25,959 nucleotides of DNA, taken from the IMG/VR virus record IMGVR_UViG_3300027963_000295, positions 1 to 25,959 of that record, one strand, 5' to 3'. Numbering within the stretch: position 1 is the stretch's first letter; each line of letters opens with the position of its first letter. The DNA comes from a virus. Below are positions 6,384 through 14,790 of this stretch, piece by piece. The translations under genes were made by a program, and so were the position numbers. The notes under the pieces are model-generated. The model did no database searches, was not told where the DNA came from, and saw only the letters and a program-made list of their open reading frames with translations.

Positions 6384-6858
6384 ATAGGTCTTCTAAACTA
6401 TTATGTACTGGGTTAGTATTACTATTAGGAAATAAATGACTGGGGCTACTAGTCTCTATAATACTCTTAGCTTCTTTATCTTTATCTTCTTCTTTATTGC
6501 GCGGGCTTATCTTTGGCTTATTATTTGGCTTATCATTTGGCTTATTGTTGGCTTTAGGTCTGCCACCCTTTTGGCCATTAAGTCGCTGTCTTTCGGCAAA
6601 CTCTTCCCTTTCAATTATGACCTGATCTAACCTTACGTTATACCATTTACCCTCATCATCACGTATAAACTTTTCGAATACTTCTAAATCGTCATCGTGT
6701 AGTACTTTACTCATTTGCTCTGTAGTCAAATGGCCTTTCTGATGTTGTAAGCATAACAGTTTAATATACCTACCTACTTGTTCGTCAGTCATAAAGAATG
6801 TACCCGCAAGAAACTTCTCGGTGTACATTAGGAATGCTGGATCTTTTTCTTTTTTCAT
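6370..6858 (-). CDS. DUF1376-like phage replication protein
   Basis: 162 residues. Residues about 5-90 follow the pattern of DUF1376/replisome-organiser N-terminal domains: DPAFLMYTEKFLAGTFFMTD, then VGRYIKLLCLQHQKGHL, a short acidic loop, and GKWYNVRLDQVIIEREEF. The family is found in phage proteins that open the origin or load the host replication helicase. After it come KGGRPKANNK and a repetitive Asn-Lys-Pro stretch (to about residue 116), then a charged, probably disordered C-terminus with a short terminal helix (NSLEDLYESL) that could bind a partner. It follows a 58-base gap containing an ATATTTA element. No polymerase or helicase accompanies it, so replication would lean on the host. 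Confidence 0.78.
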   Translation of the reverse strand: MKKEKDPAFLMYTEKFLAGTFFMTDEQVGRYIKLLCLQHQKGHLTTEQMSKVLHDDDLEVFEKFIRDDEGKWYNVRLDQVIIEREEFAERQRLNGQKGGRPKANNKPNDKPNNKPKISPRNKEEDKDKEAKSIIETSSPSHLFPNSNTNPVHNSLEDLYESL

Positions 6859-6882
6859 GTTCGTATTTTGTATTTTAATTTG

Positions 6883-6890
6883 TAAATATA
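6883..6890 (-). promoter_or_regulatory. Candidate promoter -7 element for the replication block
   Basis: On the minus strand this reads TATATTTA, seven of eight matches to the Bacteroidota -7 consensus TAnnTTTG, 24 bases before the DUF1376-like ATG in a 58-base intergenic gap. There is no clear TTG at the -33 distance, so promoter activity is uncertain. The same core occurs before six other genes. Confidence 0.3.
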
Positions 6891-6916
6891 ATTATTGTTT
6901 ACGGTAATAAAAAATA

Positions 6917-7468
6917 TTATTCCGGTTTTTTAAATCTTTCATACCTTTCTCTAGTTAAAAAGTATTCAGGTAAATGCCCAATCTTAATTATAGCATCTGA
7001 TGCTGCAATATAAACTTCCGAAGCTTCTTCAACAGTTAGGTAAGATCCTAAGTATCTGTTAACCCCTAAGTAAGATATTTGAGCCTTGTACCTTTTTATC
7101 CCAATAGCAGTTTTAGTTACACCAGTAGGCAATTCCCTATTCCTACTAATATAAGTTAAGGCACTATTGCGTCGGTGGGTAATGATTTCTAAATTGTCTA
7201 GTCTATTGTTTTGTTTGTTCTGATCAATGTGGTTCACTGTGATTAAACCTCTTTTTGGAATGTGATCTAGAAATACTATACTCATAAGATGATGTACGTA
7301 AACCGTTTTCCTCTTTTCTTTTGCCGAAATATTAACTGCTGGATAATTTGAAATTAGAAACGGCTTAAGTATGATTCTGGTTTTTAAGTTTCTAACCTCA
7401 GCATACTCGTTAATAGTGTAGTTACTTTCTGGAATTTGAATAAATTTCTTGCTTAGTTTTTTTTCCAT
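6917..7468 (-). CDS. HNH homing endonuclease with AP2 DNA-binding domain
   Basis: 183 residues from the ATG at 7466-7468. I prefer this over the upstream TTG at 7525, which would overlap the promoter candidate and terminator. The HNH core is at about residues 58-102: VHHLMSIVFL, then VNHIDQNKQNNRLDNLEI (His80, Asn92) and THRRNSA (His98). An AP2-like domain follows at about 114-160 (TGVTKTAIGIKRYKAQISYL through EEASEVYIAASDA). This HNH-AP2 arrangement is typical of free-standing phage homing endonucleases, which cut DNA site-specifically to spread themselves. It is the first gene after the promoter candidate at 7496-7526. The catalytic His and Asn are present, so it is probably active. Confidence 0.88.
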   Translation of the reverse strand: MEKKLSKKFIQIPESNYTINEYAEVRNLKTRIILKPFLISNYPAVNISAKEKRKTVYVHHLMSIVFLDHIPKRGLITVNHIDQNKQNNRLDNLEIITHRRNSALTYISRNRELPTGVTKTAIGIKRYKAQISYLGVNRYLGSYLTVEEASEVYIAASDAIIKIGHLPEYFLTRERYERFKKPE

Positions 7469-7495
7469 TGTGTATCGTTTATTGTTATATATCAT

Positions 7496-7526
7496 CGAAG
7501 ATATAAAGGTTTCACGATTCCACAAA
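7496..7526 (-). promoter_or_regulatory. Bacteroidota-type promoter candidate upstream of the HNH gene
   Basis: Read on the minus strand, TTTG (7523-7526) is followed after 19 bases by TATCTTCG (7496-7503), a one-mismatch form of TAnnTTTG. The expected start of transcription is near 7490, about 22 bases before the HNH ATG. The element starts inside the T-run of the preceding terminator, so termination and re-initiation would be back to back. Confidence 0.42.
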
Positions 7527-7550
7527 AAAAGTCTAGATTACTCTAGACTT
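7524..7550 (-). terminator. Rho-independent terminator closing the late block
   Basis: A perfect 9-base-pair stem (arms 7529-7537 and 7542-7550, AAGTCTAGA / TCTAGACTT) with a four-base loop is followed on the minus strand by seven T residues (7524-7530). It lies 58 bases beyond the stop of the 160-residue gene. The stem is AT-rich but its geometry is textbook. Confidence 0.85.
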
Positions 7551-7607
7551 AATTTGTCCGATAAAGCATTAAATCAAAAATACAAATATGGAAATTACGA
7601 ACATAGT

Positions 7608-8090
7608 TTATACCATTTCGCTCTTAAATTGTTTCAATTTATACTGTGGGCTAACCCTTTGCCAAGCATTAATGTACCTTTGGGCTATTCCCAATTGGAT
7701 AAAGTACTGAGTCATATCTCGTCTGTGACCAAATATTTCTTCTCTAATAAGCATCTGCTCAACAGTGTTTTCCAGAAACTTCTTTTCCTTTGCTATTCTT
7801 ATTGGGCAATGGACAACTAATATTTCTATATTTTCGTAAGATGTGTCATATGGATTTAGATTCTTAAATCTAAGATTCGTATAAGGGTTTAGTTCTTTCC
7901 CGGTCCAGCATTCAAAAACTATATGTGCTGTACTTTTTTTAGTATAATTATATACAGGAACATCTTCAACTTTACATCTAACTACACCACACCTAGATGC
8001 TTCAAGTTCGGGTATTGTAGGATGATTTTTAAACTCTACTGCTTCAGTAGCTACTGGATAGATGCAATGGAATATAGATTCAAATATCAA
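7608..8090 (-). CDS. Degenerate HNH-like protein with C-terminal helical tail
   Basis: 160 residues. No ATG is available at the 5' end. The frame opens after a TAG and TTG at 8088-8090 is the best start, 4 bases after the 43-residue ORF stops; CTG further up is possible. Residues about 30-91 follow the layout of an HNH core: ASRCGVVRC, then AHIVFECWTGKELNPY and NLRFKNLNPYDTSYENIEIL. The position normally held by the catalytic His in N-H-x-x-x-N reads L-R-F-K-N-L, so nuclease activity is doubtful. The C-terminus (MTQYFIQLGIAQRYINAW) is helix-rich and may bind DNA. It is the last gene before the terminator at 7524-7550. Function unknown; a DNA-binding role derived from a homing nuclease is an inference. 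Confidence 0.6.
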   Translation of the reverse strand: MIFESIFHCIYPVATEAVEFKNHPTIPELEASRCGVVRCKVEDVPVYNYTKKSTAHIVFECWTGKELNPYTNLRFKNLNPYDTSYENIEILVVHCPIRIAKEKKFLENTVEQMLIREEIFGHRRDMTQYFIQLGIAQRYINAWQRVSPQYKLKQFKSEMV

Positions 8091-8094
8091 AGGG

Positions 8095-8226
8095 TTAAGA
8101 TTTAGAAGGTTTAACAGTAGCTATATAAGTCTTAAGTTTTACCTCATTGACTTCGGTTGATTTATAAACCTTGGATAACTTAATGTCCATAGATTTATCT
8201 TTAGTGGAGTTATCCTTTTCTTTCAT
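8095..8226 (-). CDS. Small basic 43-residue ORF after the connector gene
   Basis: A 43-residue frame from the ATG at 8224-8226 to TAA at 8095-8097. It begins MKEKDNSTKDKSMDIKLSK and ends YIATVKPSKS, with about one quarter Lys. It starts 1 base after the connector gene stops and ends 4 bases before the following gene, so it fills the gap precisely. It lacks hydrophobic segments or motifs and I do not recognise it. Confidence 0.5.
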   Translation of the reverse strand: MKEKDNSTKDKSMDIKLSKVYKSTEVNEVKLKTYIATVKPSKS

Positions 8227-8227
8227 A

Positions 8228-8842
8228 TTAAGTTCCAGGTAAGTTATAACAATCTAATCCATTATAAAGTCCGCCCCAATCATTACCGTAAAATCCTGCA
8301 CGTCTTCTATTACCATTACCATATCCCATTCCTGGAACCACGATGTTCGCCGTAAATGGTGAACTACGATCAGGTAATTCGCCATCGGCTATTCTAGCCT
8401 GATTGTATAACGGAAATTCTTGTGGATGAGTTATTAGATGGTTAACCATTTGACCTGCATAACTTTCTGCAATTGATTTAATTTGTGACTGTAAGAATTT
8501 AAACTCATCAAGTTCTAAACTAGTTCCGGATTCTGATGTGGCTTTCATTACGCCCTTATTGTATGAACGAGCCCATACAAAAGGTAAACACATATAGAAT
8601 GCGTAGTTACATAAGTAAGGTCCAATAAATGTGTTTAGTAGATCTTCATCAGCAGCGGTTAGCGTTCCTGCAGCTACACGATCCCTTAAAGTATTGTAGT
8701 AGGTACCACCTAAATAATGAGGCATCATAATATTCTGTGCGTCAAACACATACGGCTGTAGATCTTCAGGACTTAAGTTTGTGTTAAGTGAAGTGTATGA
8801 TTTTAGTCTTTCCTCTGAAACGAATAATACTTGTTGTGACAT
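8228..8842 (-). CDS. Head-tail connector protein
   Basis: 204 residues. The N-terminus (LFVSEERLKSYTSLNTNLSP), a helical middle with PYVFDAQNIMMPHYLG and LLNTFIGPYLCNYAFYMCLP, and a Gly/Arg-rich tail (GNGNRRRAGFYG) match head-completion or connector proteins that follow the portal in Bacteroidota phages. Such proteins (functional analogues of HK97 gp6) form a ring below the portal for the tail to dock. The gene directly follows the portal by 18 bases, which supports the assignment. Length is normal for the class. The virion position is inferred from the neighbour and the pattern. Confidence 0.78.
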   Translation of the reverse strand: MSQQVLFVSEERLKSYTSLNTNLSPEDLQPYVFDAQNIMMPHYLGGTYYNTLRDRVAAGTLTAADEDLLNTFIGPYLCNYAFYMCLPFVWARSYNKGVMKATSESGTSLELDEFKFLQSQIKSIAESYAGQMVNHLITHPQEFPLYNQARIADGELPDRSSPFTANIVVPGMGYGNGNRRRAGFYGNDWGGLYNGLDCYNLPGT

Positions 8843-8860
8843 GGTTTGGTTTTTATATTT

Positions 8861-10036
8861 TTAAACAGTTGCTACCTCTACAGTTTTGTCAATTACTTCC
8901 TCACCCTCCGGAAATAGTTTAAGAGGCTCAACATAAAGTTTTGTATTGTAACCATGATAGTGCATAATCTTGTCCATTGGTTTTAGAAGTGCTTTAATGT
9001 CTGGTTTAAGTATTGTGTTCTTAAATAACTCATAAGATGTTTTTAGCTCATCAGTATTAGAGCTTAGTCCATTACCACCTGAGTGAAGACCTAATAACAT
9101 TGGGTTACTAATTCCATGTCCTGAAAGTACTCTTGTAGTTATTCTAGTTTCTAGATCTACATAATATCCATCATTGGCACTTGTGATAGGTGTAACGTCT
9201 GGAGCTTGATCTGGACCATCACTAAATGAACAGAAGAATCTTCCAGTGTTTTGTGTTCCAGAAAAATTAGCGGTTAGAGAATCGTAAATCTGTTTTTGAT
9301 TCTCGATCGATGGAGTACCATTTTTGAAGCTAATAAATAAACTTGGGTTAAGTCCATTTGCTAGATTGCTTAAGTGGAAATTACTTACCTCTACATCGAT
9401 TGTAATGTCCTGTAATGAACCTGAATAGCTAGGTATAGGATAATATTGGGATTGAGGATTATAGTCAAAGAAATACATCATTTGACTAGGTTTTTCAATA
9501 GCGCAGTTAGGATCAAATGCTTGATACTCTATTGGTCTAAACTTTCTAAAGTTGTTCCAGTTACTAGAATAGTAATAGCATTCAACCTGATCTGTCTTAG
9601 GATCAATCTCACCAGATCTAATAGCTGGAAATGGTATGTGATAGAAACTATGTATTCTATCGCCTGTTGCATTCCAAATAATATTACAAGCAAATCCTCC
9701 GTAGATTTCATAATCAGTAACTATCTTTTCAAAGACATCGTTCCAAGATTCTGGTTGTCCGCCGTCTCCGTCATTAGCTCTGCCTAAAACATATTCCAGT
9801 GAAGGATCTACAGTTCTTAGACCTTCACCAAACACACCTAAGATCTTAGCTTGTAGTGCTCTACGATTTATAGCAGACTTAGCATAAAGTTCTGTAATAA
9901 AAGAAGGGTAGTCGTTACCTGTTCCGTAAGATTCCCAAGGATAACCTCTAACCTTAAAGATTAGTGGTATTGTTGGGTTTGCAACCATGTTTGTTTGGTT
10001 GTCCTGCCCTACTGTATTAAATTTATACTCTGCCAT
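8861..10036 (-). CDS. Portal protein
   Basis: 391 residues. Forms the dodecameric ring at one capsid vertex through which DNA passes. The N-terminal region carries YGTGNDYPS (about residues 37-45) followed by LYAKSAINRRALQAKI, a hallmark of portals of Bacteroidota phages. Then come the core strands with YGGFACNIIWN, the IHSFYHIPFPAIRSG segment, and a long C-terminal helical part (TDELKTSYELFKNTILKPDI). No protease or nuclease domain is fused. The gene lies 22 bases after an 82-residue ORF and is followed by the connector. Its position far downstream of terL and after the fibre gene is unusual for a portal. Confidence 0.9.
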   Translation of the reverse strand: MAEYKFNTVGQDNQTNMVANPTIPLIFKVRGYPWESYGTGNDYPSFITELYAKSAINRRALQAKILGVFGEGLRTVDPSLEYVLGRANDGDGGQPESWNDVFEKIVTDYEIYGGFACNIIWNATGDRIHSFYHIPFPAIRSGEIDPKTDQVECYYYSSNWNNFRKFRPIEYQAFDPNCAIEKPSQMMYFFDYNPQSQYYPIPSYSGSLQDITIDVEVSNFHLSNLANGLNPSLFISFKNGTPSIENQKQIYDSLTANFSGTQNTGRFFCSFSDGPDQAPDVTPITSANDGYYVDLETRITTRVLSGHGISNPMLLGLHSGGNGLSSNTDELKTSYELFKNTILKPDIKALLKPMDKIMHYHGYNTKLYVEPLKLFPEGEEVIDKTVEVATV

Positions 10037-10058
10037 GTTATTAAGTAGTTTTTATATG

Positions 10059-10307
10059 TTAGTTGACATTGTTTATCCCCATTCTGGATAGCAATTCTTG
10101 CATGGTTTCTGGCATTTTCATTTCGTATTCAATCTCAGGAAGTGTATTAATCCATTGAAAATCTGGATTAGTGGTTTGTCTTACTGTTTCTAAACCTAAA
10201 CACCAATTTCCATTGACATCTTCCATTGGAGAAAAAGCTTGATGTTCTTTAAAATAAATTCCCATTAAAGAATCTTTTTGTTCTGTTGTTAATAGTTTTA
10301 CTTTCAT
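10059..10307 (-). CDS. Small fibre-associated hypothetical protein
   Basis: 82 residues. The layout LTTEQKDSLMGIYFKEHQAF, then SPMEDVNGNWCLGLETV, then FQWINTLPEIEYEMK resembles small proteins I have seen beside tail-fibre genes in uncultured and Bacteroidota phages, but I cannot name a family. It starts 2 bases after the fibre gene ends and precedes the portal by 22 bases. A role as fibre chaperone or small virion component is possible and unproven. Trp and Pro content is high and there is one Cys. Confidence 0.7.
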   Translation of the reverse strand: MKVKLLTTEQKDSLMGIYFKEHQAFSPMEDVNGNWCLGLETVRQTTNPDFQWINTLPEIEYEMKMPETMQELLSRMGINNVN

Positions 10308-10309
10308 AA

Positions 10310-13300
10310 TTATACGTTTCTGCCTAATGTTGTTTGGTATGTTGTTATTGCATTATAGTAAGCAGTTCTTTCTCCTGCATCTAGATATGATCCTACACTA
10401 TATGAACGTGCCTCATTAGGATTATAATAAGGAATGATATCATTTGTTTGACCATAAGTATACATTGCTAATATAGCTTGTCCACAGTTCGCACCAAGTT
10501 GTTGTTGTGTACTAGTATCTGTTTGTATGACAGAGTTCTGTACATAACCAATTTCTGATGATATACTCGGGCCTTCTATATACATGAATCCCTCCATTGC
10601 ATTTTGTCCTCCGCTGTAAATCAAACCAGAATAAATTCCATTAGTTGTAGCAGAAAATGCAGTATTTTGACCATTGCCCATTCCGTGTATAAAATAGGTT
10701 CCCCCAAGATCAAAACCACCATTAAGGTTACCTGATGATGAACTGTAGTATTTCTGATAACTTGACCAATGGGCATCTCCTGGTTGGGATTTAACTAATT
10801 GGTCAACTTTCCATAAACTCCTAACTGCAGCATCAGTTCCATTTCCTTTAATACCGGTTGAACTAAATACTGGTGTTCCTACGTAATCCCAATCATAAGT
10901 AGCATTAGAAGGCTCAACTAAATTTATTTTAGAACTAGCTGCCGTATTACCTAATATAGGTAAGAAAATATCAAACTTACTATAAATTCCTGCTGCTTTA
11001 AAATCTAATGTAAGTTGATTAACAGCACTTTGCTCTGTTGCAGTTAATGTTCCTCCTACAGTAATTACTTGATTTATGTATGCTGCTGCATCTGGATCAA
11101 GACCTGTTGGACCAGGTGCTGGTGCAGTAGCTCCAGTAGCTCCACCACCAACTAAGTCTCCTGAAAGATACCAAGTGTTAGCGCTTGCTTTAACTAGATT
11201 TGCTACTGAAAAATCTGAAGCAAGTACTGTATAACTATTAGCAGAGTTTAATGTTACTGCTGTTCCGCCAGCTGCTACTTGAACTGAAGAATATCCATCT
11301 CTAGCAATGTATAAACTGGATCCAAGTGGTAAATTAGCAACAGAATCTGCTGGTACAGTTACTGTTAATCTATAAGTTGAATCTGCAACAAAGAATTTAC
11401 CTGAATCCGAAACTGCTAGTGTGTAGTCTCCTGTTAAACCAGTAGGTGTTAATCCTCCGCCTCCAGTAGCTCCTGCGGGTCCAGTAGATCCGTTAACCCC
11501 TGATGTTCCTGATGTTCCTGAGGTACCTGAAGTTCCGCTGTTTCCTGAACTACCTGATGTTCCACTAGTACCTGAGGTTCCGCTGGTTCCTGAAGTTCCA
11601 CTGGTTCCGCTGTTTCCTGAACTACCTGATGTTCCACTAGTACCTGATGTTCCACTAGTACCTGATGTACCACTGGTTCCTGATGTACCACTGGTTCCAC
11701 TAACTCCACTGCTTCCGCTAGTTCCTGAAGTTCCTGATGGCGTTGATACTACAATTAGTAATATCGGATCATTATTTGAAAAAGAATGTGTAGAAGTATT
11801 TAAAGTTACCCCATACGTCCAATATGTAGAATTATCAGTCTTACTTGTAATTGTCCAAGTTTGAAAATTTACATGACTTGTTTTATCCTGGATAGTGATA
11901 ACACTTCCAATTGCAAGATTACTTAGAAAAAGATCAATATTGGTATTACCTTGTTCTAATTCAGAAACGTTAAGAGAGGTAGCAGATGCCTGAGTAGCAT
12001 TATCCCAAATAATATGTCCTGATCCAGGATCTCCTGATTGGCTGTTAGTTTTTGCTTGGTAGTTAAATAGCGAGTTTGAAGCTCCATCTACCCCTGAGGT
12101 TCCCGAAGATCCGTATGCGGGTCCTGTTGCTCCGTTTACTCCAGAAGTACCTGAGGTACCTGAAGTACCTGATGTTCCAGATATTCCTGAACTACCTGAA
12201 GATCCATCTTGACCAGGTACACTAGTTTCTCCTACTGCTATACATTGAACGTATCCAGTAGCATAATCATTAGGATTAGAATTATCAAGTTGGATTGCTA
12301 GATAATATCTAAATCCAGAATTTGTTTTATTAGTGATATAAGCTCCTATACCAGCAGAAAAATCTCCTAAAGATATTGATCCCCCAGTTGTCCCTGCAAT
12401 ACTTGGACTAAAAGTTGTTTGAACATCTATGCTATAATTTGAAGTATTAAACGGTACAGCAAATGTAAAATCTTTATAAGAATTAGAATTATAAGGCCCA
12501 GGGGCTGTAATATAAGTCCAAGGATCGGTTGAAGTATTAAAAGGAATAACTTTAGTAGTTAATCCAAGACCAGTTCCAGTAGCCCCATTAATTCCCGAGG
12601 TTCCTGATGTTCCACTAGTTCCTGATGTACCGCTGGTTCCTGAGGTTCCTGATGTTCCACTAGTTCCTGATGTACCACTAGTTCCTGATGTACCGCTGAT
12701 GCCTGATGTTCCACTGGTTCCTGATGTTCCACTGGTTCCTGATGTACCGCTGGTGCCTGATGTTCCACTGGTTCCATTAACCCCTGAAGTTCCAGAGCTG
12801 CCTGATGTCCCACTAGTTCCTGAAGATCCCGCAGGAGAAAACATAACTGTTACGAAATCATCTAAATTTAGAGTCCCTGCTCTTGTAAGGGCTGTAACTG
12901 TCATAGCTACAGAACTAGAAACAAATGTAGGAGTTGCTGTAACTTGAAAAACCCCTATTTTATTATCTTGGGTTGGGCTTGCTCCTTTAAAAATTGTAAT
13001 TACAGAACCTTCATAGCATTTAGATAGTATCTCCCCTATGTTTATTCCATTTGGAGGAACTGTATAAGGGAACCAGGAAAAATTCAAAGCAGTTGGTGAT
13101 CCTGCCCATCCGGTATTTGTTTTGAAATATCCAGAAGTGGGAGCAGTTGCTGTATTTGTATTTGTATCGAATTTATAAATAAATCCTTGGTTTGTTCCAG
13201 TTGCCCCTATTGCTCCGCTGGTTCCACTAGTTCCTGATGTTCCGCTGGTTCCTGAAGTACCACTAGTTCCTGAAGTACCACTAGTTCCTGATGTTCCATT

Positions 13301-14092
13301 TGATCCTGATGTTCCAGAGCTTCCATTAATTCCACTAGTACCTGAAGTACCATTTATTCCACTAGATCCTGAACTACCATTAGTTCCCGTAGCACCTTGT
13401 TGAACATAGAATGCTGGTAAAACTGAAACTGAAATTGAACTAGTTGCTGGTTTATTAGGTAAAGTTCCTGCTGCTTGGAAAAGCGCACGCATTGTTGTAT
13501 CAGTTGAACTCCAATATATCTGATAGTAATCCCCAGTGTTTGCATTAACCTGATAGGTTAAGGTAACTGCTTGAATTGCTCCAGCGCCACTTAATGTTGT
13601 TAACTTATTAGATCCAACTACATTAACCCCATTTTTACTTAGCCAAACTTGAACAACGTCATCACCTGGTGAAGTTTTATAGAATTGTATATTAGCTTGT
13701 AGATTGAATGTAAGGCTCGCTGCTACGTTTATTTTAGAATTATCTGTAATAGTCACTCCGTAACTTCCTACTGTCGTATTGAGCGTAAAAGCATTAGCAG
13801 CGGACGGACTAGCATTAGTCTGTGTGGTAGTATCAAAGAAAATACCGTAGAAACCTTGAGCTCCACCAGGTCCTGTAGCTCCTGTTGCTCCACCTCCAGT
13901 AAGTCCTGGAATTCCAGTAACGTTACCGGTAAAATTTACAGTGGTATCAGATACCTGAAAAGGCATCGGATTACCGAAACCATCTGTGACAGTTTGTAAA
14001 GTATCTCCGGCAACCCCAGAAAGCCCTTGTGAACCTACATTAAGGATCCCACCATAAGTGTTTTGTATTCTTTTACCGGTTAAATCAGCCAT
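10310..14092 (-). CDS. Collagen-like tail fibre / receptor-binding protein
   Basis: 1260 residues. The N-terminus (1-70, [18 protein letters not shown]) looks like a virion-attachment segment. Residues about 80-232 form a C1q/TNF-like jelly roll ([39 protein letters not shown]). Four Gly-Thr-Ser collagen-like blocks follow at about 233-298, 422-507, 627-671 and 786-877, separated by globular modules. The modules at about 301-421 and 673-785 appear related (both contain GSVITI and end before a Gly-x-x block). The last 260 residues ([20 protein letters not shown] onward) resemble the C-terminal, probably glycan-binding, domain of Bacteroidota phage fibres. The protein probably trimerises and binds the host surface. 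It follows the 186-residue virion gene by 38 bases. Confidence 0.88.
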   Translation of the reverse strand: MADLTGKRIQNTYGGILNVGSQGLSGVAGDTLQTVTDGFGNPMPFQVSDTTVNFTGNVTGIPGLTGGGATGATGPGGAQGFYGIFFDTTTQTNASPSAANAFTLNTTVGSYGVTITDNSKINVAASLTFNLQANIQFYKTSPGDDVVQVWLSKNGVNVVGSNKLTTLSGAGAIQAVTLTYQVNANTGDYYQIYWSSTDTTMRALFQAAGTLPNKPATSSISVSVLPAFYVQQGATGTNGSSGSSGINGTSGTSGINGSSGTSGSNGTSGTSGTSGTSGTSGTSGTSGTSGTSGAIGATGTNQGFIYKFDTNTNTATAPTSGYFKTNTGWAGSPTALNFSWFPYTVPPNGINIGEILSKCYEGSVITIFKGASPTQDNKIGVFQVTATPTFVSSSVAMTVTALTRAGTLNLDDFVTVMFSPAGSSGTSGTSGSSGTSGVNGTSGTSGTSGTSGTSGTSGTSGTSGISGTSGTSGTSGTSGTSGTSGTSGTSGTSGTSGTSGINGATGTGLGLTTKVIPFNTSTDPWTYITAPGPYNSNSYKDFTFAVPFNTSNYSIDVQTTFSPSIAGTTGGSISLGDFSAGIGAYITNKTNSGFRYYLAIQLDNSNPNDYATGYVQCIAVGETSVPGQDGSSGSSGISGTSGTSGTSGTSGVNGATGPAYGSSGTSGVDGASNSLFNYQAKTNSQSGDPGSGHIIWDNATQASATSLNVSELEQGNTNIDLFLSNLAIGSVITIQDKTSHVNFQTWTITSKTDNSTYWTYGVTLNTSTHSFSNNDPILLIVVSTPSGTSGTSGSSGVSGTSGTSGTSGTSGTSGTSGTSGTSGSSGNSGTSGTSGTSGTSGTSGTSGSSGNSGTSGTSGTSGTSGVNGSTGPAGATGGGGLTPTGLTGDYTLAVSDSGKFFVADSTYRLTVTVPADSVANLPLGSSLYIARDGYSSVQVAAGGTAVTLNSANSYTVLASDFSVANLVKASANTWYLSGDLVGGGATGATAPAPGPTGLDPDAAAYINQVITVGGTLTATEQSAVNQLTLDFKAAGIYSKFDIFLPILGNTAASSKINLVEPSNATYDWDYVGTPVFSSTGIKGNGTDAAVRSLWKVDQLVKSQPGDAHWSSYQKYYSSSSGNLNGGFDLGGTYFIHGMGNGQNTAFSATTNGIYSGLIYSGGQNAMEGFMYIEGPSISSEIGYVQNSVIQTDTSTQQQLGANCGQAILAMYTYGQTNDIIPYYNPNEARSYSVGSYLDAGERTAYYNAITTYQTTLGRNV
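11462..11737 (-). repeat. Collagen-like repeat block 4 (Gly-Thr-Ser)
   Basis: About 30 tandem Gly-x-x triplets, mostly GTS with a few GSS, GNS and GVN. At the DNA level it is a near-perfect nine-base periodicity with alternating synonymous codons, and a GTS run flanked by GSSGNS appears twice, suggesting internal duplication. Confidence 0.92.
12080..12214 (-). repeat. Collagen-like repeat block 3
   Basis: The shortest and least regular Gly-x-x block (about 15 triplets), interrupted by NGATGPAYG. It separates the fourth and fifth globular segments of the fibre. Confidence 0.85.
12572..12829 (-). repeat. Collagen-like repeat block 2
   Basis: About 28 Gly-x-x triplets, nearly all GTS, with single GVN, GIS and GIN interruptions. 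Neighbouring nine-base units are almost identical, so copy number could change by slippage or recombination without breaking the frame. Confidence 0.92.
13199..13396 (-). repeat. Collagen-like repeat block 1
   Basis: About 22 Gly-x-x triplets after the C1q-like domain. The first third is varied (GSS, GIN, GSN) and the rest is uniform GTS, ending in GAIGATG. Confidence 0.92.
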
Positions 14093-14130
14093 TATTAGAT
14101 GTATGTTTTATTAAATATGTTTTGTAGATT

Positions 14131-14691
14131 TTATACATTTTCTTCCCATTCATTCTGATCTGCTTCTGGAATGTTACTTGTGTTGTTCCATATTCCATTA
14201 GAAGTATAATAAACATAAGATTGCAGACTCTCGTTATTAGATTCGTAAACAATAGGTCCAGTTCCTCCAGTTGCTGGGGTAAATATAACTGCCTGAAGAT
14301 CCTCATTAGCACTAACAAAAGTTTCAAAAATAACTTCTGGTGGGGTTTGATCATTTAAAATCATTTGACCACTGTCGATTAAAGTACCAATAGCTGGATC
14401 TAATGTAGCGTAATTTGTATTCCAGATTTTGTAATCCCAATTTCCTGATGGAGTTAGATAAACCACACCATTTGTAGGATCTTCTATCGAGATGTTTGCA
14501 ACTAAACTGATTTGAAATTTAAGGTATCTTGTATTTCTAACTAGTACAAACGGGATAACGTAGCTCCATTCCCTAGTAAATCCAGATCTAAAACCTATTA
14601 GAAAATAATCACCAAATTCTTGTACATCGTTATCGATAGTATTAGCGTAAATTACGAATTCGTTTGATGCTAGTTGTTCAAGATTTATCAT
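14131..14691 (-). CDS. Virion protein upstream of the fibre (possible fibre adaptor)
   Basis: 186 residues, beta-rich. The N-terminus reads EFVIYANTIDNDVQEFGDYF, then LIGFRSGFTREWSYVIPFVL, a pattern I associate with small structural proteins encoded beside tail fibres in Bacteroidota phages. Several Pro/Asn/Gly turns follow and the C-terminus is acidic. It is the first gene after the strong terminator at 14741-14770 and directly precedes the collagen-like fibre by 38 bases, so an adaptor linking fibre to tail is a reasonable inference. No direct motif proves it. Confidence 0.7.
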   Translation of the reverse strand: MINLEQLASNEFVIYANTIDNDVQEFGDYFLIGFRSGFTREWSYVIPFVLVRNTRYLKFQISLVANISIEDPTNGVVYLTPSGNWDYKIWNTNYATLDPAIGTLIDSGQMILNDQTPPEVIFETFVSANEDLQAVIFTPATGGTGPIVYESNNESLQSYVYYTSNGIWNNTSNIPEADQNEWEENV

Positions 14692-14712
14692 CTAAATTAG
14701 AATGTTTAATAC

Positions 14713-14736
14713 TAAATATGATAACGGACAAATATG
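14713..14736 (-). promoter_or_regulatory. Possible promoter between the tube terminator and the 186-aa gene
   Basis: On the minus strand CATATTTG (14729-14736) and CATATTTA (14713-14720) each match the TAnnTTTG -7 consensus at six of eight or fewer positions in AT-rich DNA. They lie just past the terminator and before a gene that otherwise lacks a transcript start. No -33 TTG is placed correctly, so support is weak. Confidence 0.3.
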
Positions 14737-14740
14737 ACAT

Positions 14741-14770
14741 AAAAAAAAGGACTAGTTTCCTAGTCCTTTT
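14741..14770 (-). terminator. Rho-independent terminator after the tail tube gene
   Basis: An 11-base-pair stem (14745-14755 with 14760-14770, AAAAGGACTAG / CTAGTCCTTTT) has a four-base loop, and on the minus strand the T-run extends to eight residues. It is 20 bases beyond the tail tube stop codon. Confidence 0.88.
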
Positions 14771-14790
14771 AAATGTTTGCTTTAAATGAA

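Noticed and set aside
7469-7525. TTG start at 7525 extending the HNH protein by 19 residues
   Set aside because: It would begin inside the terminator T-run and span the promoter candidate. The ATG at 7468 has a clean context and yields a complete protein.
11449-11709. Minus-strand frame of Glu-His-Gln repeats within the fibre gene (also at 12559-12813)
   Set aside because: Shifted-frame shadow of the collagen-like repeat, with no independent support.
12699-12947. Plus-strand frame encoding Pro-Asp-Val-Pro-Leu-Val repeats
   Set aside because: It is the antisense reading of the Gly-Thr-Ser repeat; regular repeats leave all frames open. No start context or neighbours on that strand.
11462-13396. 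CRISPR-like repetition
   Set aside because: The period is nine bases without unique spacers and follows codon triplets of a single protein.
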